DNA from: Planctomycetota bacterium
GTDB taxonomy: Bacteria > Planctomycetota > Phycisphaerae > Phycisphaerales > SM1A02
Direction: 5' to 3'
Length of the DNA stretch: 64,000 nucleotides
NCBI GenBank assembly: GCA_024230295.1
Contig: JAAERN010000147.1
Span: 62,001 to 126,000 of the forward strand
In this document: piece after piece, positions 1 through 8,273 of the stretch
Position numbering within the stretch: position 1 is the first letter of the stretch
How the letters are laid out: each line of letters opens with the position of its first letter
The notes under the pieces: generated by a model
Database searches by the model: none
What the model saw: the letters and a program-made list of their open reading frames with translations, nothing else
Told to the model about the DNA's origin: nothing
Made by a program: the position numbers and the translations under genes

Positions 1-1
1 T

Positions 2-475
2 GGTGGACTGTATGCGGCCAAGGGCAGTTCACCGATCATGCGAGAGTGCCAGTTCATTCGAAACCAAGCGTCATTCCAAGGTGGCGGTGTGTGTTCGCTT
101 GACTCCGCAGGAGAAGTTCTCGGCGGGATCTTCGAGCGGAACCGTGCTGGAAGCCACGGCGGCGCCGTGTACCTTGGATTCAGGACGACGCTACAGGCAG
201 CCGCATGTCAGTTTGTATCTCCAACGGACACGATTGACGGCACAAGCACGATCGCTCGCAGCAACCTTCGTCGAGGGGCTTGCGATCTCAGTGAAGATGT
301 CACCGTGTTGGCAGAAGAGTATGACTGCGTTTCAGCAGGCGGTGAGTATCGCGGGGATGGAACTCGATGCCCCTCGCCTTCGAAAGATCAACTCGCCCGG
401 CGACGGGGTGATCTTAATCGAGATGGGCGCGTCAGCAGACGCGATCTCGCCATCATGATGTTGCTTTGGCGCTGA
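2..475 (+). CDS. C-terminal part of exported beta-helix protein with dockerin-like tail (5' truncated)
   Basis: The frame is open from the window edge, so only about the last 157 residues are visible and the start and any signal peptide lie upstream. Short glycine-rich turns such as FQGGGVCSLDS and SHGGAVYLG repeat about every 22 to 25 residues, the pattern of a right-handed parallel beta-helix. The protein ends with half a dockerin type I calcium-binding repeat (GDLNRDGRVSRRDLAIMMLL) followed by W-R and the stop. Five other exported proteins in this window have the same kind of ending. It is probably a cell-surface or secreted protein. No catalytic motif is visible and its function is unknown. 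Confidence 0.75.
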   Translation, partial: GGLYAAKGSSPIMRECQFIRNQASFQGGGVCSLDSAGEVLGGIFERNRAGSHGGAVYLGFRTTLQAAACQFVSPTDTIDGTSTIARSNLRRGACDLSEDVTVLAEEYDCVSAGGEYRGDGTRCPSPSKDQLARRRGDLNRDGRVSRRDLAIMMLLWR

Positions 476-476
476 A

Positions 477-532
477 CGATCGGGGCGAACCCTTGCCCGG
501 CACTGGTCGCGACAGCGTTCGTTAGCGGCCTG
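477..532 (+). repeat. Left copy of a 56-bp direct repeat flanking the ebo cluster
   Basis: This 56-bp stretch matches 6317-6372 without gaps at 46 of 56 positions. The central core CGGCACTGGTCGCGACAG is identical in both copies. It begins just after the stop of the beta-helix gene and runs into the last codons of eboF. I found no other copy by eye. It could be a trace of insertion or duplication of the cluster, or a shared regulatory or termination element. Confidence 0.6.
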
Positions 533-1889
533 CTACTAACGATTCAATCAGGGACGACACCAGGCTCATTGGAGCCTGCTTTGGTAGATCCAGCGATTCG
601 CTGCACCACAGCAGTGGGTCAAGATCCGGATCGTTTCGGCCATGGCTTCCACGTACCAAGGACGTATCAAGCGGGATGACATCCATAAGAGTGCGCATTC
701 CCAGTTGGCGACGGAACAGCCGCCAGCCGATCGAGGTACGGGGGAACGTGATGGCTGGATCGACGAACAACTCTCGCGGGTCATAGCCAGGCTTCCGGTG
801 AATGTCGACGGTGCGTTGGTAGTCGGGGGCGCGTTTTTCATCTGTCCACCAGTCGTGGCAGAACCAGCGGTCTCTCGCTGCAACAAGCACGAGATCGCCG
901 CACCGCTTGTGCGAGAGCCCCTCGGACTCGATCGCTTCGCCATGGAGGACTCGATCGATTCCAGAATCAGTGTGAAAGAGATCTGCGACTCTGCTGGTCT
1001 GCGTAGGATCCGCGAGATACACGTGAGCAATCTGGTGATCGGGTACGGCGAAGGCGGCGCTTGCGCCAGCGTCGAGTAGTTCCCGGCCTTGCTCCATCCT
1101 CAACGCGAGGAAGCCAGCGGATCGGAGGATTCGATTTGGAGCAACGGCATCGGTGACCGCAGTAATGCCGTATTCGTTGACGAGAAGGATGCGGCGACCA
1201 TTCGCCATGAGCGATTCGATTAGATCAGCGGCGACGTCGTCGAGTTCACGGCACACCTTCGGGATGTCCGCATGATCCGGCCCGAACTTCTGAAGTCCGT
1301 AGTCAAGATGCGGCAGATAGGCGAGAAGCAGCGTGGGATCGAGCGTCTGGTCAACGTGCTTGGCGGTATCCGCGATCCATTGGCTGCTTGAGATGTCCGC
1401 AGCAGGCCCCCAGAACTTGAAGAGTGGAAAGCGGCCGAGCCGCTGCTGCAACTCATCGCGAAGTCCAGATGGCTGTGTCCAGACATCTGGAATCTTGCGA
1501 CCGTCGGCCGGATATTGAGGACGCGGTGTCACGGTGATGTTTGCCGCGCTGTACATCGCGAACCACCAGAAGCAATTGGCGGTTGTGATTGATGCGTCTT
1601 GGGCAGCAAGTCGGTCCCAAACCTTCTCGCCGTTCACGAGTCGATTGGACTGTTGCCAAAATCGTGTTTCGGCTCGCGCTCGATCATGCCATCCGTTTCC
1701 CACGATGCCGTGCTGGGCAGGTGTGGTTCCCGTGAGCATCGTGGACTGGCTGGTGCACGTGACTGCGGGAAGGGTGGGGTGTAGTACGCTTTGGCTTCCA
1801 GACGACATCAGAGCCGTGAGCCGCGGCATGTGTTTCGCTTCTCGCTCTGTCAGAGCCACAAGATTGATGACAGCGGTGCGGTGTGACAT
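522..1889 (-). CDS. eboF: EboF-like type I phosphodiesterase/nucleotide pyrophosphatase (alkaline phosphatase superfamily)
   Basis: A 455-residue metallophosphoesterase of the alkaline phosphatase superfamily, last gene of the Ebo operon. The nucleophile region reads PAVTCTSQSTMLTG followed by HGIVGNGW, with the nucleophilic Thr in VTC. Candidate metal ligands follow in LPHLDYGLQKFGPDH, VNEYGI and VPDH. The reading frame extends upstream to 2150, but that part lies over eboC. The ATG at 1889, four bases after the eboC stop and behind a GGGGGA stretch, fits the family N-terminus (MSHRTAVINL). In cyanobacterial ebo clusters the homologue is eboF, and the cluster is linked to export of scytonemin monomers; the substrate here is unknown. 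No signal peptide is visible, so it is probably cytoplasmic. Confidence 0.85.
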   Translation of the reverse strand: MSHRTAVINLVALTEREAKHMPRLTALMSSGSQSVLHPTLPAVTCTSQSTMLTGTTPAQHGIVGNGWHDRARAETRFWQQSNRLVNGEKVWDRLAAQDASITTANCFWWFAMYSAANITVTPRPQYPADGRKIPDVWTQPSGLRDELQQRLGRFPLFKFWGPAADISSSQWIADTAKHVDQTLDPTLLLAYLPHLDYGLQKFGPDHADIPKVCRELDDVAADLIESLMANGRRILLVNEYGITAVTDAVAPNRILRSAGFLALRMEQGRELLDAGASAAFAVPDHQIAHVYLADPTQTSRVADLFHTDSGIDRVLHGEAIESEGLSHKRCGDLVLVAARDRWFCHDWWTDEKRAPDYQRTVDIHRKPGYDPRELFVDPAITFPRTSIGWRLFRRQLGMRTLMDVIPLDTSLVRGSHGRNDPDLDPLLWCSESLDLPKQAPMSLVSSLIESLVAGR

Positions 1890-1893
1890 GTGA

Positions 1894-2787
1894 TCAGGAT
1901 CCCCCACCAAGCCGCTGCGCGCCAAGTGTGGCACCTGCGAGAACCATTGAGGCGGCCGACCAGCCCACATGGCCGCCCGCCAGAAGCATGCTGCTGTCCA
2001 GAACCGCAATCCCAGCAATAGCCCAGCACACGGCTGCGGTGAGGCGCCCTGCCTTGATGCGGCTGTGAACGGCCGGTGTCCATGCGGCCAACATGATGAG
2101 GACTGCGGCGCCAATGGCACCCAGCGAACCGCTGGGGCTTGTCCATCCAACGCCCATGATTCCGATGATGGCCAAGATCAACCAAATGATGCCAAGTGGG
2201 ATTCGCTTTTCGCCGCCGCGTTCACCTCTGCCGATGCACGTGATACCGACGGTCCAGAGGGCGACGCCTGCGGCAGCCCACCACACGATTGGACTGACCT
2301 GATCGGTCAGCAGCAGGGCGGTTAACACGGGGACGCAGCCTCGGCATCCGGCCATGAGCGCGGCGGCGGCCACTGCGTTCCGGCGGTGCACGATCTGGTA
2401 GAGGAAGATCATGGCCGTCAACGCTGCAGCAGCGATCAGCGATTCGAAATCGGTGTCGCCGGTCAATCCCCCGGTGGTCGCTACGGTTGCAAAGCCGATG
2501 GCCACAAGCAACCCGCCAGTAACTGCGGCGGTTTTCGCTGAGATCCGCCGGGCGGCAACGGGCCTGGTCGAGTTGTTGGCCCGATCGAATGTAGCGTCGC
2601 CTGCGTCGTTGATCGCCATACCACCGAGATAGAGCATTGACACGCCAACGATCGCGCCGGCTATGCCCGGCACGACGCCAAGATTGAATGTCGGCAGTGA
2701 AAGCCCGGCACCAAGCAGCACATTCGACCACACGGTCGGAAGATTCGCCGCTCGCAGTGTCGTCCACCAGTCTCGTAGGCCGCTCAC
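1894..2787 (-). CDS. eboC: EboC-like UbiA-family prenyltransferase
   Basis: Integral membrane protein of 297 residues with about eight hydrophobic segments. The first UbiA-type Asp-rich motif is clear: NDAGDATFDRANNSTRP, preceded by the usual N-terminal helix NLPTVWSNVLLG. UbiA enzymes move prenyl groups onto aromatic or sugar-like acceptors in the membrane, and EboC is the UbiA member of the Ebo cluster. The GTG start overlaps the eboE stop as GTGA, so translation is probably coupled. Neighbouring eboD, eboB, eboE and eboF make a quinone-biosynthesis UbiA unlikely. The true acceptor is not known. Confidence 0.88.
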   Translation of the reverse strand: MSGLRDWWTTLRAANLPTVWSNVLLGAGLSLPTFNLGVVPGIAGAIVGVSMLYLGGMAINDAGDATFDRANNSTRPVAARRISAKTAAVTGGLLVAIGFATVATTGGLTGDTDFESLIAAAALTAMIFLYQIVHRRNAVAAAALMAGCRGCVPVLTALLLTDQVSPIVWWAAAGVALWTVGITCIGRGERGGEKRIPLGIIWLILAIIGIMGVGWTSPSGSLGAIGAAVLIMLAAWTPAVHSRIKAGRLTAAVCWAIAGIAVLDSSMLLAGGHVGWSAASMVLAGATLGAQRLGGGS

Positions 2788-3866
2788 CAGTCAACCTCCT
2801 GCATGATCCCTGCGGTCCATTCGAGTTCGCGGGCAATCTCGGCCTGCACTGTCGAAAGTCGGAAGGACGGCGGCAACACATTCCACGCATAAGTTTCGAC
2901 TTCGACGGGCGGTCGCTGCCCGGAATCGGAAACGGCGGAGAGCAGCGCAGCAATCCACGACTGTGTCGATCCGAGTTCACCGAAGGTCGCTCGATGGACC
3001 GGCACATGAAGATGTGTTCGCCAGAGTCCTGCCTGATCCAGGTCAAAAGTTTCAGGCAGATCGTCGTACATGCTCAGGGTGCCACCGCGAAGTACCGATG
3101 TCTGGTGCATCCAGCGGCCTTCATTGAGCGATTGCATGGCTTTGATGCCCTTCGGCGAGTCGGCCTCGGGGGCCGACGACACCTGTACACGACCTATTCG
3201 AATCCCGGCATCGGTCAGCGCGTTGACCGCTACTGTCGGCTCTTCGTGTTCAACGGCCAGATGGCAGGCATCAAGACACGCTCGCAGGGTTCCGCGGCGT
3301 GCGGCACCTTGCAGTGATGTGGTCGACACGAACTCAGCAAGCGTGGTGGCCGTCGGCAGGAGGCAGCACGGCTCAGGTTCGACAGCTAAGAAAAGCTCCC
3401 TGTCGTTCTTGGAACCAAGTCGTTCGAGGGAGTCGCACGCCTGCTTCATTAGATCAGCGGCAGCTTCAATATCGATGTCATGGCTGGGCCAGCCGAGGGG
3501 TACTGTCGTCAATCCAATCTCATCCCCGGGGCAGGTGAGGGCGACGAGTGCTTCGGCGGCGCGAAGTGTGTACGAAAGCCGCGCGGGGTTGTCCCAAGCC
3601 GGCAGGTAGACGTCATCCTTTACATGGTCCCGATGAAAGTCACCCTGGGGAAACGCATTGAGTCCGAGCAGTGGGGTATTTATTCGAGCAAGCGCTTTGG
3701 CGATTGGCGCGACTGCTTCGGCGGGGTTTTCTCCAAGAACTCCATCTGGCAGCCACAAGCCGATGGGCGCGCCCGCCGGAATGCATGTCGTCATGGCTGT
3801 CAGCGCGTCAGCAAGATCATCGGTCGAGCGAGTTGGCAGCACATTGGTGCACCATCCGGGTTGCAC
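2784..3866 (-). CDS. eboE: EboE-like metabolite traffic protein (xylose isomerase-like TIM barrel)
   Basis: Protein of 360 residues starting with the family-typical CTNV motif (QPGWCTNVLP). It looks like a sugar-phosphate isomerase/AP-endonuclease-type TIM barrel. Candidate metal ligands are the Glu residues in LAVEPEPC, the Asp/His in CLDACHLAVEHE, and the His pair in RTHLHVPVH near residue 285. The start is GTG one base after the eboB stop; the nearby ATG is out of frame. It overlaps eboC by GTGA. EboE is a defining member of the Ebo cluster, but its reaction has not been established in the literature I know. Confidence 0.85.
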   Translation of the reverse strand: MQPGWCTNVLPTRSTDDLADALTAMTTCIPAGAPIGLWLPDGVLGENPAEAVAPIAKALARINTPLLGLNAFPQGDFHRDHVKDDVYLPAWDNPARLSYTLRAAEALVALTCPGDEIGLTTVPLGWPSHDIDIEAAADLMKQACDSLERLGSKNDRELFLAVEPEPCCLLPTATTLAEFVSTTSLQGAARRGTLRACLDACHLAVEHEEPTVAVNALTDAGIRIGRVQVSSAPEADSPKGIKAMQSLNEGRWMHQTSVLRGGTLSMYDDLPETFDLDQAGLWRTHLHVPVHRATFGELGSTQSWIAALLSAVSDSGQRPPVEVETYAWNVLPPSFRLSTVQAEIARELEWTAGIMQEVDW

Positions 3867-3867
3867 A

Positions 3868-4671
3868 TCAGGCCTCGACGCGAAAGTTCGGAGATCGTCC
3901 GAGGAACGAAACCGGGTTGGCGAACGTCACCTTCTCGATCATGTCGGTTGAGTGGCGGCGGCGTTTCATTTCCATGCGAGCCTTGGGAACCGCCAATGGA
4001 TCGGAATCGCCCCAGTCGCCGGCAGAGTTCATCCAGATTCGGTCCGTACCCCACTGTTCGAGAATGTCGACCGCTCGCTGCGGCGTGCACTTGGTGTCCG
4101 GATAGAGTGTCATGCCGGCCCAGAATCCGCGGTCGAGGACCAGCCCGACGGTGTGTTCTTCAACATGATCAATAAGTACGCGATCGGGGTTGAGACCAGC
4201 ATTGTTCACCGCGTCCAGTATGAGACGCGTGCCCTTGTGTTTGTCTTCAAGATGTGGCGTGTGGACAAGTACGAGTTGGTTCCGCTGGCTCGCAAGTTCA
4301 AGATGCGCTTCCAGCACAGCGAGCTCGTTCTTGCTGTTCTTGTTCAGCCCGATCTCACCAATGCCAAGTACATTTGGGCGATCGAGAAAGTCCGGAATGA
4401 TGGACATCACTTCCTTCGCAAACCCAGTGTCCTCGGCTTCCTTTGGATTGATGCACAGCCAGCAGTGATGCTGAATTCCGTACTGCGCGGCTCGTTTCGG
4501 CTCGGTGTCCGTGAGTTGCCGGTAGTAGTCACGGAATCCATCGACACTGCACCGGTCAAAGCCGGCCCAGAAGGCTGGTTCGGTGATCGCTACGCAGCCT
4601 GCCTGCGCCATCCGGCGGTAGTCGTCCGTTGTTCGGGACACCATGTGGATGTGAGGATCGATGTATTTCAC
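3868..4671 (-). CDS. eboB: EboB-like TatD family metal-dependent hydrolase
   Basis: A 267-residue amidohydrolase-fold protein. It starts DPHIHM, the two-His metal motif, followed by GIGEIGLN (Glu ligand), VHTPH and IDHVEEH, in the order expected of TatD hydrolases. TatD proteins are usually nucleases or hydrolases, but the Ebo member has its own branch and unknown substrate. The ATG overlaps the stop of the preceding small gene as ATGA. It lies between the unknown 102-aa gene and eboE in a fully coupled operon. No signal peptide is seen. Confidence 0.88.
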   Translation of the reverse strand: MKYIDPHIHMVSRTTDDYRRMAQAGCVAITEPAFWAGFDRCSVDGFRDYYRQLTDTEPKRAAQYGIQHHCWLCINPKEAEDTGFAKEVMSIIPDFLDRPNVLGIGEIGLNKNSKNELAVLEAHLELASQRNQLVLVHTPHLEDKHKGTRLILDAVNNAGLNPDRVLIDHVEEHTVGLVLDRGFWAGMTLYPDTKCTPQRAVDILEQWGTDRIWMNSAGDWGDSDPLAVPKARMEMKRRRHSTDMIEKVTFANPVSFLGRSPNFRVEA

Positions 4672-4976
4672 GGCGCTAAATCCGGATTTGGCGCACCGAA
4701 GGCGCCCTGCATCGGCGCTGCAGCGATTGGCTCACTGGACGGATCGCTGAGCAGGAGTTGAATGCGCCGAGCTCGATCACCATCACCGTCGGTCAGGATT
4801 GCGATGGCCTCTCGGAGGCAGGCGATGCGAAAGTCGCTGCCGTCGCCGCCCGAACGCTCGAGGCGATCGAGAAATGCCGCAAGGTCGAGCACCTTCGCGC
4901 GGTTCTCGAGGAAGTAGGCATCAACTACATCGGTGGGGGACATTGGGCAGTGTGGCTTATGACTCATGGAGACCAT
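4668..4976 (-). CDS. Small unknown protein inside the ebo operon, in an eboA-like position
   Basis: A 102-residue soluble protein with a helical core (DVVDAYFLENRAKVLDLAAF, then FRIACLREAIAIL), a motif RRIQLLLSDPSSEPI and a short low-complexity tail. I do not recognise a family. Its ATG lies one base after the eboD stop, behind a GCGGGG stretch, and its stop overlaps eboB by ATGA, so it belongs to the operon. The frame runs upstream to a GTG at 5069, but that part overlaps eboD. Known ebo clusters carry eboA, a larger protein without obvious similarity to this one as I remember it. It could be a divergent eboA, or a lineage-specific subunit. Confidence 0.7.
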   Translation of the reverse strand: MVSMSHKPHCPMSPTDVVDAYFLENRAKVLDLAAFLDRLERSGGDGSDFRIACLREAIAILTDGDGDRARRIQLLLSDPSSEPIAAAPMQGAFGAPNPDLAP

Positions 4977-4977
4977 G

Positions 4978-6183
4978 CTACCCCGCTCGGGTCTGCCGCT
5001 TCTCGCATCTTCCTCGGACCATGCGAATGGCCTGTCGCATCTGATCGAGATCGATCGACGAGACCTCACTGGAGGTACCGATCTCAGTCACCATGGTGAT
5101 CGCAAGTATGCCACCAAGATGTTCCCTGAATCGCTCGATTCCTTCCAAGAGCCGATCTTCGTCGCCCATGGCATCGCTCGTCAATGGGAACCCAAGTGAT
5201 GCAAGGCAGTCAGTGACTCGGCTTACGAGCGAGGACGATCCGCCGAGACTCAAGGCCGCGTATTGCAGATCAATGAGAAGCCCGATTGCGACGGCGTCAC
5301 CATGCGAGAGGCGGAACCCGGTCATCTGCTCGAGCCGGTGAGCCGACCAATGGCCGAAGTCGAGCGGCCTCGCTCGTTGGATTTCAAATGGATCTCCGCC
5401 TTGAACGATGTGCGCGACGTGCAGATCGGCGGTCCGAGTCACAATACGTTCCATCGTTTTGAGATCACGGGCCATGAGTGCTTTGACTGATTGCTCGACA
5501 TCGTCGAGCAGGTCAGGGCTCTTGAGCAGCGCTACCTTGAGTGACTCGCTCAGGCCAGCTCGCCAGTCCCGATCGGTAAGCGTCGGTAGGAGTTCGGCAT
5601 CGTTGACGACGGCCCACGGCGGGGCAAACGTGCCGATGAGATTCTTGGCGCCGAAGGCATTGATACCGTTCTTGACACCAACACCCGCATCAGCCTGCCC
5701 TAAAGTGGTCGATGGGAGTCGGATCAACCGAACGCCGCGGTGGGCCGTACTGGCCGCGAGCCCGACAGCGTCGAGCATCGCGCCGCCGCCAACGGCGAGG
5801 ACAAATGACTGCCGGCAAATGCGTCGGTCATGAATGGCTCTGACCGTTTGGTCGAACACAGTTCGATCGTTTTTGGCCCCTTCGCCACCAGGGAGCACGA
5901 GAACAGTGCCCGCCGCCGAAAGCCGTGAGGCGTGCCGATCGATCCATGTATTGATGCTCGCGGGGAGGTCTGGCTGCGCCGCGGCGAGTCCCTCGTCCAT
6001 GACACAGAGAACGCGGTGTGGCGCGGCTTCATCCGGAAAGAGTTCAGCGAGCGAATCTCCCTCAGCCGTGAAGGCGTTATTGCAGGACAACACGCGATGC
6101 CGCCACCGCACTTGAATCGTTCCATTTGATGGCAGTTCTCGCACACTTGGCTCCGACACGCCCGCACCCTTTTCCGGCCCCAT
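4978..6183 (-). CDS. eboD: EboD-like 3-dehydroquinate synthase homologue
   Basis: A 401-residue member of the sugar-phosphate cyclase (AroB) superfamily. NAD-binding motifs are visible (GGEGAKN, AVGGGAMLDAVG), then PSTTLGQADAGVG and GAKNLIGTF. Candidate zinc ligands are Glu in GLSESLKVAL, His in LDFGHWSAH and His in LSHGDAVAIG. It opens the Ebo operon. The ATG has no clear Shine-Dalgarno; a GTG eight codons in is preceded by GGAAAAGGG and is an alternative start. The location in the cluster argues for EboD rather than a shikimate-pathway AroB, and its product is not known. Confidence 0.87.
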   Translation of the reverse strand: MGPEKGAGVSEPSVRELPSNGTIQVRWRHRVLSCNNAFTAEGDSLAELFPDEAAPHRVLCVMDEGLAAAQPDLPASINTWIDRHASRLSAAGTVLVLPGGEGAKNDRTVFDQTVRAIHDRRICRQSFVLAVGGGAMLDAVGLAASTAHRGVRLIRLPSTTLGQADAGVGVKNGINAFGAKNLIGTFAPPWAVVNDAELLPTLTDRDWRAGLSESLKVALLKSPDLLDDVEQSVKALMARDLKTMERIVTRTADLHVAHIVQGGDPFEIQRARPLDFGHWSAHRLEQMTGFRLSHGDAVAIGLLIDLQYAALSLGGSSSLVSRVTDCLASLGFPLTSDAMGDEDRLLEGIERFREHLGGILAITMVTEIGTSSEVSSIDLDQMRQAIRMVRGRCEKRQTRAG

Positions 6184-6316
6184 GATACGGTGAACGGCCG
6201 TGATTCCATGAACAGACCGCTAAGAAACCCTGACGGCCCTGTCTCGGCGATCTTCCGCTCTGGTCTCACCATCGATTTTCGACGTATCTCGCGGATATGC
6301 CTTCGAATCGACGGTG

Positions 6317-6372
6317 CGATCGGGACGAAACCTCGCTCGGCACTGGTCGCGACAGTGTTTCTGGGCAGCCTG
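6317..6372 (+). repeat. Right copy of the 56-bp direct repeat flanking the ebo cluster
   Basis: Same orientation as 477-532, 46 of 56 identities and no gaps. It lies about 130 bp upstream of the eboD start, in the otherwise empty stretch between eboD and the next plus-strand gene. The two copies bracket the six ebo genes almost exactly. Confidence 0.6.
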
Positions 6373-6383
6373 TTCGAGAACGC

Positions 6384-6406
6384 ATCATCCTCCGGCATAG
6401 GATGAT
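6384..6406. promoter_or_regulatory. Perfect 8-bp inverted repeat between eboD and the 6431 gene
   Basis: ATCATCCT, a 7-base spacer, then AGGATGAT. It sits 25 bp before a plus-strand ATG and about 200 bp upstream of eboD. There is no T tract, so an operator or a 5' leader hairpin is more likely than a terminator. Confidence 0.35.
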
Positions 6407-6430
6407 CAGCCTTTGATAGGGAGCAATCGT

Positions 6431-6901
6431 ATGAACAGCCTGCAAGATCGCGTTTGCCGTCTGGAATCCGGGACTCGGCGGAGAATGGTGCCGCTACTGC
6501 TGAGCGCAGGGCTGGTCGGTGGACTTCTCGGCGCAGCCGCATCGGACACCGTTTCCCGGCAATTGATGGGTGGGTCGCTGGTCATTGTGAATGAGGACGG
6601 TCGCCCCGTCATTACGCTCGGTTCGGGGCCGGAGGGTCACGGGCGAATGTTCATTCGGAACACGGACGGCACCGCCATGCTTGTGTTGCATGCCAACGCA
6701 GAGAGTGGGGACATCGACGTATTTGATGACGAAGGTCACCGGCTGGCAAAGCTCGGCAACTCTCCTACTGGAGACGGAATGCTGCTACTCAGCGGGGCTG
6801 ATGGTGAGGCGATTGTCAGGGCTGGAAGATGGGATGCTGCAACCGATCAGGGGCAGGTATGGCTTCGCGCTGATTCAACTACCGAGCCTTCCACGCCATG
6901 A
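6431..6901 (+). CDS. Membrane-anchored beta-repeat protein of unknown function
   Basis: A 156-residue protein with one hydrophobic segment near residues 16 to 35 (VPLLLSAGLVGGLLGAAAS). Three or four short beta repeats follow, of the form G-x-x-L-x-x-L-G-x-x-x-x-G, for example GRPVITLGSGPEGHG, GHRLAKLGNSPTGDG and LLLSGADGEA. The chosen ATG has TAGGGAG seven bases upstream; another ATG six codons earlier lacks one. The C-terminus overlaps the convergent aminotransferase by 23 bp. It probably faces the periplasm from a single membrane helix. No function can be assigned. Confidence 0.65.
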   Translation: MNSLQDRVCRLESGTRRRMVPLLLSAGLVGGLLGAAASDTVSRQLMGGSLVIVNEDGRPVITLGSGPEGHGRMFIRNTDGTAMLVLHANAESGDIDVFDDEGHRLAKLGNSPTGDGMLLLSGADGEAIVRAGRWDAATDQGQVWLRADSTTEPSTP

Positions 6902-8090
6902 GGCCAGCCTCCAGAATCTTCACGCTGCGTCGAAGTACATCTTCTTTGACGCAGTAGGCCATACGCACCTCGTTGAGGCCAAGCCCGTCTGTGCGGTAGA
7001 ACCCGGCGAGTGGAGCGAGGCAAACGGTTTCGCCGTCAAGATCGAAATCGCTCACAAGCCAGCGGCAGAACGCGTCGGCATCGTCAACAGGCAATGGGAT
7101 GGCAAGGTAGAACGCACCTTGGGGTGTCGGCACTTCAAGACCGATTCCGCGAAGCCCGTCGACGAGGATGTCGCGACGATTCTGATACTCGGCGTTGACT
7201 TGCCGGAACCACGACTCCGGAACAGAGAGTGCTGCGTGTGCCGCGTATTGATCAACACTTGCTGGTGAGAGCCGTGTCTGAGCAAAGCGAAGGGCGGCCT
7301 CGCGGAGTTCCGTATTTCTGGTGATGACCCAACCAATTCTCGCGCCGCAAGCGCTGTACCGCTTTGAGACGGAGTCAATGATGATCGCGTGTTCGTCCGC
7401 GGCCGGGATATCGAGCAGCGAAGCTGCCCGTGTTCCGGGTTCAACGTCGTAGACGAAGTCGCGATAGACCTCATCGCAGATGAAGAAGATGTCACGTTCG
7501 ACGCAGATCTTGGCGATGGCCTCAAGGACATCTCTACTCAGCACTGTTCCGGTCGGATTGCCGGGCGTGGGGAGTATGAGTGCGCGGGTTTTTCCTGTGA
7601 TAGCAGCCGCGATGGCGGCGGGATGAACTTGGAATCCATCCGATGCTGAGAGTGTGACGGGCGAAACTTCAACGCCAAGGAGATGGCTGAAGCCCGCATA
7701 GTTTGTGTAGTAGGGCTCGCATACGAGCACTTCATCGCCTGGATCAGTGACCGATGCGATTGAGAAGAGCAGCGCCTCGGAACCGCCAGTGGTGACGACA
7801 ATATCCTCCGCTTCGATATCTCGGTGAATGCCGCCACGATCGGAATACCAGACGGCGAGGTCTTGTCTGAAATCCACGAAGCCATCGCTGGGGGCGTAGG
7901 CCAGAACATCGTCGTGATAGTTGCGATAAGCCTCCGTCATTTCAGACGGCGTTGAAATATCTGGCTGGCCGATGTTCAGGGCATGCACCGTGATGCCGCG
8001 TGCCTCTGCGGCTCGGGCCAATCCGGCCAGAGCGCGAATGGGCGATGCTGGCGCCTCCGAGCCGCGTCTGGAAAGTGTGCATGTGGACAT
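6879..8090 (-). CDS. Class I/II aminotransferase (aspartate aminotransferase-like, PLP)
   Basis: A 403-residue fold-type I PLP enzyme. Typical blocks are NIGQP near the N-terminus, TTGGSEALLF (PLP phosphate site), PTPGNPTGTV, FICDEVYRDF, and the Schiff-base lysine in SVSKRYSACGARIGW. The Arg that binds the substrate carboxylate is probably in NEVRMAYC near the C-terminus. The ATG at 8090 is preceded by AGGAGG at good spacing, so an ATG 11 codons upstream is not used. Probable cytoplasmic amino-acid transaminase. Substrate (Asp, Ala or aromatic) cannot be fixed from sequence. It is a single-gene unit. Confidence 0.88.
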   Translation of the reverse strand: MSTCTLSRRGSEAPASPIRALAGLARAAEARGITVHALNIGQPDISTPSEMTEAYRNYHDDVLAYAPSDGFVDFRQDLAVWYSDRGGIHRDIEAEDIVVTTGGSEALLFSIASVTDPGDEVLVCEPYYTNYAGFSHLLGVEVSPVTLSASDGFQVHPAAIAAAITGKTRALILPTPGNPTGTVLSRDVLEAIAKICVERDIFFICDEVYRDFVYDVEPGTRAASLLDIPAADEHAIIIDSVSKRYSACGARIGWVITRNTELREAALRFAQTRLSPASVDQYAAHAALSVPESWFRQVNAEYQNRRDILVDGLRGIGLEVPTPQGAFYLAIPLPVDDADAFCRWLVSDFDLDGETVCLAPLAGFYRTDGLGLNEVRMAYCVKEDVLRRSVKILEAGLMAWKAR

Positions 8091-8273
8091 TGGCGAGTCC
8101 TCCTCTGTGCGGGCCACTTCCACGTTGGCCCACTCCTAAACCATGGCAGGGTATCAGGGGATTTCGGCGATATCCCAGCGGCACCTCTCGGTCACCTATA
8201 CTTGCCCGGTGTCCATTGAAACCACGCCCGCGATGGGTGTATGGCCCCTCGATGACTTCAGGAGAAGATGACC

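Noticed and set aside
3180-3200. TTCGAATC string resembling a tRNA T-loop
   Set aside because: It is inside eboE, and no acceptor or anticodon stems can be drawn around it.
6190-6405. 71-residue plus-strand frame upstream of the 6431 gene
   Set aside because: No Shine-Dalgarno, contains the direct repeat, composition of a chance frame.
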